DNA from: Legionella maceachernii
GTDB taxonomy: Bacteria; Pseudomonadota; Gammaproteobacteria; Legionellales; Legionellaceae
DNA length: 64,000 nucleotides
Direction: 5' to 3'
NCBI RefSeq assembly: GCF_900167045.1
Contig: NZ_FUXJ01000015.1
Coordinates: 33,807-97,806 of the forward strand
The position numbers were made by a program, and so were the translations under genes. Positions 52,021 through 58,412 of the stretch are shown piece by piece. Position 1 is the first letter of the stretch; every line of letters starts with the position of its first letter. The notes under the pieces were generated by a model. It was not told where the DNA came from and did not search any database. It saw only the letters and a program-made list of their open reading frames with translations.

Positions 52021-52230
52021 ATGAAATTAGATACAGCAATACAAAACATGCTCTACAACTCAACCAATAGGGACTTAGAAGTTCTAGCATGGTTAGCACG
52101 CAAAGAACGTGACACAACAATGCTTGATTATCAAGCTAACTATGGGTGGACATTAGAAGAATGTGACGAATTCTTGGAAAATGCCGCGCTTGCATATGAG
52201 TTATTGGTTAAAGAGGGCTGTGCAATATGA
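52021..52230 (+). CDS. Early phage protein, unknown
   Basis: A protein of 69 residues from ATG 52021, preceded by the leader TGGAGGACAATCCA; the frame is open 15 bases further upstream. Acidic and helical (LEVLAWLARKERDTTMLDY, then ANYGWTLEECDEFLENA). No family recognised. The next gene overlaps its stop (ATGA at 52227). Confidence 0.6.
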   Translation: MKLDTAIQNMLYNSTNRDLEVLAWLARKERDTTMLDYQANYGWTLEECDEFLENAALAYELLVKEGCAI

Positions 52231-52397
52231 AATCTAATAATATAGAGAAAGAAATTGAAAAAGCCGTTGCGCATATTATGGCGTTCTATGGTGATCAGCC
52301 GGATAAATTTCTATATAAAATGACATGCTTGGTTTATGAGTGGTATTGCAAAGGCTTAAAATTAGGCATTAAAACAGAGGAGATACTAAAACATTAG
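52227..52397 (+). CDS. Small early phage protein, unknown
   Basis: A 56-codon gene: MKSNNIEKEIEKAVAHIMAF, then QPDKFLYKMTCLVYEWYCKG. Its ATG overlaps the stop of the previous gene, so translation is coupled. Helical, no known family. An XRE remnant begins right after its stop codon. Confidence 0.6.
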   Translation: MKSNNIEKEIEKAVAHIMAFYGDQPDKFLYKMTCLVYEWYCKGLKLGIKTEEILKH

Positions 52398-52411
52398 GTA
52401 GTAATATCCGC

Positions 52412-52534
52412 ATGATGCGCTCGATTCAAAGCTATAGCCAAGAATCGTATGCCCATCATGCGGGGCTTGACCTTGGTTACATGGGTGGTATAGAAAGAGG
52501 TGAACGCAATTTAGCCATACTTAAACCTGGTTAA
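52412..52534 (+). pseudogene. Truncated XRE-type repressor remnant
   Basis: Residual reading frame MMRSIQSYSQESYAHHAGLD, then LGYMGGIERGERNLAIL, is the helix-turn-helix of an XRE regulator (the GGIERGERN core is typical). Just after, the frame shifts: CTTAAACCTGG..., where deleting one base would read on as LVKIAKG. No start codon with a ribosome binding site is evident. It looks like a decayed repressor. Confidence 0.5.
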
Positions 52535-52580
52535 GATTGCAAAGGGCTAACGAACAAGCTATTTAAGGGGATTAAATAGA

Positions 52581-52862
52581 ATGGATTACAAGGATTTTGA
52601 TTTAAAAAATCATGAGTGCATAGCAGAGTTTCTACGAACTACGCAAAATAGCACCTGTGATATTTCCGGCAGCATTAAGGCTACTATTGCTCAATTTTTA
52701 ATGAATTTTCGAATAGAAATCAATAAACGAGCATCTGCTTTAGGGCAAAACTGGATATCCCCTATTGATATTATTGACTCACAAGTATGCGAACTGCGTA
52801 GGTGTGTAATTGATTTAGAGGCATACAAGGAACGATTAAAAAAAGGAGTAATAGCGCAATGA
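52581..52862 (+). CDS. Early phage protein, unknown
   Basis: A 93-residue protein (MDYKDFDLKNHECIAEFLRT, then ATIAQFLMNFRIEINKRASA) with helices and no recognised domain. Ends EAYKERLKKGVIAQ. AAGGGG lies upstream of the ATG. The start of the next gene overlaps its stop. Confidence 0.55.
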   Translation: MDYKDFDLKNHECIAEFLRTTQNSTCDISGSIKATIAQFLMNFRIEINKRASALGQNWISPIDIIDSQVCELRRCVIDLEAYKERLKKGVIAQ

Positions 52863-53134
52863 ATCAACAACGAACTATTGTAGGCGCATTAGATTATTCT
52901 ATAGCCACTTTGCAGAACATTAAAACCACTTTAATGGATTTAGGACATGCTCAAAAGGAGTTAAACTGGGCAGTCGGTGGAATTATTATCACTCTTACAA
53001 GTAACTTATTGCGTCTATGTCAAGATACTTTTATCGAAGCAGCTCAAACAGAAGAAGCCAACGCAAAGCAAGACATGATAAAAATTCAAACCAAGTTTAA
53101 TAATTTTATGGAAAGGATGATAAATAATGACTAG
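52859..53134 (+). CDS. Early phage protein, unknown
   Basis: The 91-residue helical protein (TIVGALDYSIATLQNIKTTL..., KQDMIKIQTKFNNFMERMI) has alternating heptads that suggest a coiled-coil pair. It overlaps both neighbours by a few bases, so the three small genes are likely co-translated. Confidence 0.55.
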   Translation: MNQQRTIVGALDYSIATLQNIKTTLMDLGHAQKELNWAVGGIIITLTSNLLRLCQDTFIEAAQTEEANAKQDMIKIQTKFNNFMERMINND

Positions 53135-53459
53135 TTTTGAATCAGAATATTTGAGCCTGTTAATGCGCCAAGTGAATGAGGAAATAGAGTATCTAGTGCG
53201 AAATGGCCACGGTACAGATAGAAATTATCAACCTTGTATGTTTTGTGCCCAACATCCAACGCAAAATTATTGGTTTTGTAATCGCTTAAAAGACTTACGA
53301 CAATTTCAGTCCAGTATTGCGGTACAGCAAGGTAGAGACATTCCCAAGCAACGTAGGCAAATTGGCAGAGAAATAACTACTGATACGGTGATTAATACTG
53401 CTTTTGATTGCCTGAATTCTTCAAGTATGTCATTACCGCCATTATTACAACCTCTTTAA
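53127..53459 (+). CDS. Early phage protein with Cys cluster
   Basis: A 110-residue protein with a helical start (FESEYLSLLMRQVNEEIEYL) and YQPCMFCAQHPTQNYWFCNR, a C-x2-C...C cluster that could bind zinc. Last gene of the early plus-strand operon; a hairpin follows at 53482-53501. Its function is not recognised. Confidence 0.55.
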   Translation: MTSFESEYLSLLMRQVNEEIEYLVRNGHGTDRNYQPCMFCAQHPTQNYWFCNRLKDLRQFQSSIAVQQGRDIPKQRRQIGREITTDTVINTAFDCLNSSSMSLPPLLQPL

Positions 53460-53481
53460 AACCGCTATACGCGCATTATAA

Positions 53482-53501
53482 GGGTAGGAATTGCTCTACC
53501 C
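53482..53501. terminator. Bidirectional hairpin between convergent genes
   Basis: A perfect 6-bp stem GGGTAG-GAATTGCT-CTACCC lies between the plus-strand early operon and the minus-strand DnaB gene. There is no marked T-run, so it may work in either direction weakly. Confidence 0.5.
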
Positions 53502-53566
53502 GCTACCTTTGCACTAATTTTATGAGAAGTCTTCTAAAATCAAAGATTTTCCACCTAGAATTTGAT

Positions 53567-54925
53567 CTATGCGAACAACTCTTCCTCTTTAGTTTTCTTT
53601 GGAGCAAATGGAGGATAACAAGGGAGAGGAGAATATTTTCCGAAAGTTCCTTCGTTAAAACCGTAGAGAAGTTCAAAATTACTCCCGAATCGATTCTTGC
53701 GACATTTAACTACGAATTGATTTTGATATTGAGGATCATCTTGATATAGCTCTGGTCTATCCACACCTAGCCATAATGCTGAACTACGATGTGAGCCGCT
53801 TGAATCAGCAGCATCATGCGGCCATGGGCAACGGTCATCAACAGCACGAGCAGCTGATGCGCGATTAATTTGGGATAATGCAATGACCACACAATTCAAT
53901 TCAATTGCTAGCTTGGATAACTTGGTCACAATGTCAGACTGCTTTAAATCATTACGTTCGAATTTACCACGGTTTTCAACCAAACCTAGATAATCAACCA
54001 CAATTACCGATATAGGTTGTTCCATGGCTTTTAATCGTGCAGTTGTTAAGATAAAGTCAATATCATCCGCTGCTCGACACGTAGCAATGTCATAGATTTT
54101 AACTGGGACTTGCATTGATTTAGTAACTGCACCCAGTCGCTCGTCATAATTTAGTTTCTCAAACTGTTTGCCAGCGCATATACCAACGTGCCTCATCCAG
54201 ATATGGCGTGCTTCCATCTCAATTGAGAAAAACAAACATTGTGAACCTTCCTGAGTGCGGGCTATGGAATCCATGAGATAAATTGCAAAACCTGTCTTCC
54301 CTACTCCAGCACCAGCTGCAATTGTTACCAAGCTCTTAGCTCTGATGCCCCCATTCAAAGCCTGATTAAGCTGATCGCATGTGGTTGGGATAATTAAATC
54401 TTGTTCAAGCTGGCCGTCATAGAAAGCCTCAGCCAATTCAATATTGCTTGTGCCAAATTTAGATTCACGATAAGTGATATTGGACACTTCATTCATTTTC
54501 TCAATCAAGAGATTCTGTGCGTCCTCAGCATCACGGCATTCTTTAACCTCGCGTAACGCGATTTCTAGGGTTGTGAGTTGTTTACGCAATTGCGACAAGG
54601 TAAGCAGTCGCTTAATGTCATGTTGAAAACTAGAAGCACCATGAGGAAATTTGCCGTAATTGTCGATAATCCAACTCAATTCCCCATGAAGTTCATTATT
54701 GCCCCTGGGAATCAGCACAAGAATGTCTACAAAATTGAATCCTTCTTCCTTCTTGAATTGCTCCTTAATCATGCTGAATAGAATGGCATGTTCAGGCTTG
54801 TAAAAAACATCAGTGCTTAGTTTCAGAAATGCTTTTTGTACTTCCTCTGAAGTATGGACGCCAAAATGCATTAAGGTTTCAAGTACGCGCTGTTCTAACT
54901 CGTGTGAATAATTTAAGGGACTCAT
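53567..54925 (-). CDS. Phage replicative helicase, DnaB family
   Basis: The 452-residue protein has the DnaB layout: an N-terminal domain (ELEQRVLETLMHFG), then a RecA-like domain with Walker A GAGVGKT at 205-211, Walker B SVIVVDYLGLV and SQINRAS (H4-type loop). The C-terminus is short. The ATG overlaps the stop of the upstream replication initiator (ATGA at 54922), consistent with loading by that initiator. Confidence 0.9.
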   Translation of the reverse strand: MSPLNYSHELEQRVLETLMHFGVHTSEEVQKAFLKLSTDVFYKPEHAILFSMIKEQFKKEEGFNFVDILVLIPRGNNELHGELSWIIDNYGKFPHGASSFQHDIKRLLTLSQLRKQLTTLEIALREVKECRDAEDAQNLLIEKMNEVSNITYRESKFGTSNIELAEAFYDGQLEQDLIIPTTCDQLNQALNGGIRAKSLVTIAAGAGVGKTGFAIYLMDSIARTQEGSQCLFFSIEMEARHIWMRHVGICAGKQFEKLNYDERLGAVTKSMQVPVKIYDIATCRAADDIDFILTTARLKAMEQPISVIVVDYLGLVENRGKFERNDLKQSDIVTKLSKLAIELNCVVIALSQINRASAARAVDDRCPWPHDAADSSGSHRSSALWLGVDRPELYQDDPQYQNQFVVKCRKNRFGSNFELLYGFNEGTFGKYSPLPCYPPFAPKKTKEEELFA

Positions 54926-55348
54926 GAGTACGCATTCTCCAGGAATTTAACAACTGTGTTCCATCTGGCAAAGGTTTCAAGATTGTTTTTCTTGCGATTA
55001 CCCTCTTGCGTGACATACTCTCCAAGAGAGAATTTAGGAGCATTAAGTTTGAGCATTTCCAGATACCTCCTAAACGCATCAATGGTTAACGCCTTTCCGT
55101 TAGGATCAAGTTCAGGCCATCGTTTGATTAAGGTGCGTAAAGTCTTTTGCAACGAAGTTGCTATAACTCGTTTGTGTGGTTGTGGATTGTTAGGGAAAAT
55201 CTCTCGGTAAACATCGATATACTGCATAAGTTCAGGAGTATCATTGGCAGTTTTAACCGCCCTTTTAACTCTTGCATTTACATCTACAGAATTGCTATCA
55301 TTTCCCCTCTGGTCACTTTTTGGTAAAAGTGACCTTTTCGTATGCCGG
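54922..55348 (-). CDS. C-terminal half of phage replication initiator at attR
   Basis: An open frame runs from the attR core (55349) down to the stop at 54922 with no ATG before 55227 (MQYIDVYREIFP). Read on from the core it encodes NRHTKRSLLPKSDQRGNDSN, then DVNARVKRAVKTANDTPELM and a C-terminal domain (KRWPELDPNGKALTID, FRRYLEMLKLN) that resembles helicase-loader or DnaT-like ends. Joined to the N-terminal half at 14421-15034 the gene is 1041 nt (347 codons, no internal stop). In the integrated state only the 101-residue part from 55227 could be made. Confidence 0.8.
55311..55334. repeat. Perfect 10-bp inverted repeat in the replication gene linker
   Basis: GGTCACTTTT-TGGT-AAAAGTGACC, 14 bp from the attR core, inside the linker-coding part of the replication initiator. 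Phages of the lambda type hold origin elements in exactly this part of the gene. Confidence 0.6.
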
Positions 55349-55364
55349 TTATTTTGATAATCAG
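55349..55364. other. attR core
   Basis: TTATTTTGATAATCAG, identical to attL at 14421-14436. The left side is prophage (…ATGCCGG) and the right is chromosomal (GCTTATTAAATT…). Joining the two chromosomal flanks regenerates a long inverted repeat resembling a terminator. Confidence 0.8.
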
Positions 55365-55374
55365 GCTTATTAAA

Positions 55375-55500
55375 TTATGAAGTCCATTCTGTAAACTCAA
55401 TCTCAGCGACTAATTCAAGTTTAACCCAAGTGGCTGTTTTTACCCCAGGTGGCAAAGAATTAATAAATCTAACCCTTAAAAAGATGGAGCGAGCATTATT
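55375..55500 (-). pseudogene. Remnant of LigD-type DNA ligase C-terminus
   Basis: The minus strand reads PPGVKTATWVKLELVAEIEF and then TEWTS and stop, which matches the conserved W-V-x-P-x-L-V-A-E-V-x-F-T-E-W block of the OB domain in LigD-type ATP-dependent ligases. Only about 40 residues remain, in the same frame as, and directly after, the stop of the gene at 55501. The rest of the ligase is absent. Confidence 0.55.
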
Positions 55501-56883
55501 TTAATGCCCTAATTTTCTAAATTTGTGAGACGTTGTTTCATCTGTCGGTCTATCTTCATCGAACTTTCGTTTAAAAAATTGCTGTTGCGGTTTTTTATCT
55601 GCTTTTTGTTCCTGGTATTCTTTAATGGATTTTTTTATAGCATCATCAATTGCTTCCTTAGTAAATTCTGTACAAGCCCCAATGTTTTGTTTTAAAACTT
55701 GTCGAAATGGTAAGAGGATTTCCCCTGGTTTTAAAAGATTTGCTTCATAAGCATCTGCTAAGCATTCAACAATGGTAACAAGAATAGTTTTGCGTTGTTG
55801 TTCAGTTAATGGTGGATGATGTTTTTGATAAAAATCAACACTGCCTACAGCTATGATGCGTGATAATTTAGTCGCTTGCTCAAAGGTTGCTTTTTTTAAA
55901 AGGTAATCAAAAACCGCCTCTGATTGATAGGGTATTAGATATTGGCAAAGTTCTACCTGCAGATCAGTAAATAAATTACGATGGATGGTCGCAAATGCGG
56001 CAAGTATCTCCGGCTGCCATAAATCCTGTTTTAATTTTTCTAATATATCTTTTTTAGGAGGTGATTCTAAACCATTCGTTGTAGTAGAGGATTTTCCATC
56101 TAAAATATGATTCAGCCAGATAAAGCTACATAACTCTTTTAAAGACTCATCAGCAATTTTATCAAAATTTTTTAAAACACGCTCAAACTCCTCATTTGCA
56201 AAAATAAACTTTTGTTGTGTTGAATCAAATAAAACATCTAAGTTGGATGTCAAAAAATTACATCCCTCGTCTGTAAAAAATAACCAATCAACAAAAACCC
56301 CTTCTATTCTAAGATTTCGAAGCTCTTCTGGATTAGAATCAAAATAGATTCTTCCTTCAGTGGTTAATGTAAATCGAAATCCAGCTGTATCGCCTGTCAA
56401 TTCCCCAAGATCAAGCTCTTCTCCCTCGTCTAAAATATAACCAATCTCGGGTAAAAAAATTGTTCTATTAAAAGAATACTCTCTACGAATTGCAGGACCC
56501 TCATCCTTAATCTTTAAATAAAGATCAGGTCTTTTACTGATTAGCTCACATAAGGCAGTACAGTCCTCGGAGTTAGCAATTGGTTCTGACATATGTTTTA
56601 CAATTTGAAAATCATCCAGTTCAACTAATAACGTTGCAATTTTATCTAGTTGAAATTCAAAACACTCTAATCCATCATAAAAAGTCCTTAAAAATGGACT
56701 CTCATTATTACTAAAGTCTATGTCAATATTATCGATTACATCAAATTCATTGACATTTATTTGGGACACTAATATTGGGTGTTGTATATAAACTTCTGGA
56801 TGTTCCTCTAAGAGCTGCCAAGCTAAGCTCCTATTCGTTCCATAAACTTTTGTATTGCTCAATAAAGGGATCCGATTTGTCAA
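55501..56883 (-). CDS. Large Legionella-type protein, 5' end probably frameshifted
   Basis: A 460-residue frame starting with TTG at 56883 and ending in a basic tail (KRKFDEDRPTDETTSHKF). It is acidic and helical with no recognised domain. Its start falls inside the gene at 56831-57193, which ends at a stop just downstream in another frame; the codons after position 56836 in this frame read RSLAWQLLEEHPEVYIQ. A one-base shift near 56840 would fuse both into one protein of about 575 residues. A nuclear-targeting-like basic tail would fit a secreted effector, which is inference. Confidence 0.5.
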   Translation of the reverse strand: MTNRIPLLSNTKVYGTNRSLAWQLLEEHPEVYIQHPILVSQINVNEFDVIDNIDIDFSNNESPFLRTFYDGLECFEFQLDKIATLLVELDDFQIVKHMSEPIANSEDCTALCELISKRPDLYLKIKDEGPAIRREYSFNRTIFLPEIGYILDEGEELDLGELTGDTAGFRFTLTTEGRIYFDSNPEELRNLRIEGVFVDWLFFTDEGCNFLTSNLDVLFDSTQQKFIFANEEFERVLKNFDKIADESLKELCSFIWLNHILDGKSSTTTNGLESPPKKDILEKLKQDLWQPEILAAFATIHRNLFTDLQVELCQYLIPYQSEAVFDYLLKKATFEQATKLSRIIAVGSVDFYQKHHPPLTEQQRKTILVTIVECLADAYEANLLKPGEILLPFRQVLKQNIGACTEFTKEAIDDAIKKSIKEYQEQKADKKPQQQFFKRKFDEDRPTDETTSHKFRKLGH

Positions 56884-57193
56884 GGTTGTAAAGATATTTT
56901 ATGGCACTGGGAGAATTAATTAAAAATGAAGCGGCAGTATAGCCCGCAAGTGGCCCGCTTGTTGGCGCAACATTCCAGTCAGTAGTACGATATAACACCC
57001 AATTATAATCAAACATTCTCCATCCAGGCGGGTTCGAATCATTATCATCAAAATTATTTTCACCGCGCATTAACCACCAACCTAAAGTTGTACCATCACC
57101 TGAATCAATCCGTGTATACAAATCAATTTTTGTTAAATTATTGGCCATTAGTTTAAGTAATGACTCATCTTCATTATGAATTGGTTTAATCAT
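56831..57193 (-). CDS. N-terminal piece of the neighbouring large protein (probable frameshift)
   Basis: A protein of 120 residues from ATG 57193 (CGGAGGTTGAAA upstream; the frame opens six codons earlier). It reads IKPIHNEDESLLKLMANNLT, then GDGTTLGWWLMRGENNFDDN and RTTDWNVAPTSGPLAGYTAA, and stops at KSLWNE. It overlaps the next frame by 53 bp. The good ribosome binding site here and the missing one downstream suggest this is the real start of a gene now split by a frameshift. Confidence 0.55.
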   Translation of the reverse strand: MIKPIHNEDESLLKLMANNLTKIDLYTRIDSGDGTTLGWWLMRGENNFDDNDSNPPGWRMFDYNWVLYRTTDWNVAPTSGPLAGYTAASFLINSPSAIKYLYNLDKSDPFIEQYKSLWNE

Positions 57194-57412
57194 TTTCAAC
57201 CTCCGAGGCATTTACCCGGTCTGTTAAGCAGCCCCCTGAGTCAATTTTTGCTGTCATTAGGAAAAAACTCGCGAACTGATTTAAGTGCAGTATTTTCTAT
57301 GTTTTATCAATAAATAGGCATCAAAATACTAGCTCATTAATTTATAAATTAGATTATTTCTATTTAAGTAATATTTTCATTTTTTTGATGAGTTTCTGGA
57401 GAGTCAGTATGT

Positions 57413-57925
57413 TCAGTTGTAGCCCATTATATACTCAATAATTTTTTCAACAGACTCATCGACGGTATGTCTTGAGGTATCAACCAACATAGACACTGAC
57501 TCCCAAGGTTCATAATCTCTATTTAGAACATCCCTCCATGTAGGTAACTTATGTCCATCTATATCTGCTACTCTCTTTTCTATCCTGTCTTGGTGTTCCT
57601 TTTTATCAGAACAAATTAATTCAATTTCAACAAAAACGGCATTTGCTTCTTTCGCAACTTGGCGCCAATCATGGCGCGTAATAGCAATTGGATTAACTGA
57701 ATCAGCAATAACATCTAAGCCCAAGGCTAAATTTTCTTTTGCGATACCATAGCTTACTACATACCCTTCAGAGCCTATAATTAATGAATCAGGGTAACCC
57801 TCTAGATTTTTTAAAGTTTGTTCAATAGTATCCACTCTTAAGTAAACAGCCTTTAAGCGCTTGGCCACTTCTTTTGAAATTGTTGTTTTACCAGTTCCTG
57901 GCAGTCCACCAAAAATAATTAACAT
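57413..57925 (-). CDS. P-loop kinase of the AAA_33 type
   Basis: A 170-residue protein with Walker A FGGLPGTGKTT (7-15 for GLPGTGKTT) and a Lid-like region (HQDRIEKRVADIDGHKL). Similar enzymes phosphorylate small molecules, nucleosides or antibiotics; the substrate is unknown. VYLRVDTIEQTL is the usual acceptor-side helix of the family. Located in a chromosomal area with decayed mobile DNA, so it may be horizontally gained. Confidence 0.75.
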   Translation of the reverse strand: MLIIFGGLPGTGKTTISKEVAKRLKAVYLRVDTIEQTLKNLEGYPDSLIIGSEGYVVSYGIAKENLALGLDVIADSVNPIAITRHDWRQVAKEANAVFVEIELICSDKKEHQDRIEKRVADIDGHKLPTWRDVLNRDYEPWESVSMLVDTSRHTVDESVEKIIEYIMGYN

Positions 57926-57953
57926 TATAATCCCTGTATTTGCGTGATAAAAT

Positions 57954-58077
57954 TCATCTTACCGATGTTCGACCAATACCAAGTCTTTTAGCAATTTCAG
58001 ACTTGCTCAACCCAGACTCAACTAAATGATTTATTTCATATTGTTTTATTGGGGCAGGTCGACCGTGGTTCGTTACC
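57954..58077 (-). pseudogene. Serine-recombinase C-terminal remnant
   Basis: Reading on the minus strand: GRPAPIKQYEINHLVESGLS, then KSEIAKRLGIGRTSVR and stop, the helix-turn-helix of Tn3-type resolvases. Just upstream, in another frame, FRERVR resembles the preceding segment, so the gene is frameshifted. The catalytic domain is missing. It is different from the intact resolvase at 50067. Confidence 0.6.
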
Positions 58078-58412
58078 TGACTCGCTCACGAAAATTTAAC
58101 TTTCAATATGCCATTTACATGCCTGAGCCTATTTTTTCATTGCTTCGATAAATAAACCTTGGGGAACTAAAAGACCTCCAGCGTCTCTATTTTCACTTAT
58201 TTCGTTACCTGTTGGCTAATAAACCTTATAGACACTCCTCAAATTTTTTATATAAATTGCTCTCGCTCTATCTTACCTTCTGCAGTACTTTGAATGGCAT
58301 GGCCAAAACACAGTTTAGTTACTTCGAAACCAATAACCCTTTTTTATCTTTTTTGGTGCCCTATTAATTTCTTCAACTATTTCTTCGAATCCGCAGTTTC
58401 AGTCCATTAGCA
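58078..58412. other. Decayed spacer after the resolvase remnant
   Basis: About 335 bp with no intact gene. A short minus-strand frame (VIGFEVTKLCFGHAIQSTAE) between stops near 58255-58345 looks like leftover coding sequence. No structured element is evident. Confidence 0.3.

Larger units (their letters stand above)
14421..55364. mobile_element. P22-like short-tailed (podovirus) prophage, about 40.9 kb
   Basis: Ends are defined by the 16-bp core TTATTTTGATAATCAG at 14421-14436 and 55349-55364, and by the replication gene whose two halves lie at opposite ends. Structural genes match the P22 order and sizes: large terminase, portal (721 aa), scaffold, coat (412 aa), gp4-like, gp10-like, ejection proteins and tail fibres. 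Early genes include YqaJ/RecT/SSB recombination, DnaB, two Cro-like proteins, a tyrosine integrase and a serine resolvase. A cargo segment with a sensor kinase and a cyclodipeptide synthase sits at about 41.1-48.6 kb. No obvious endolysin was found. Confidence 0.9.
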
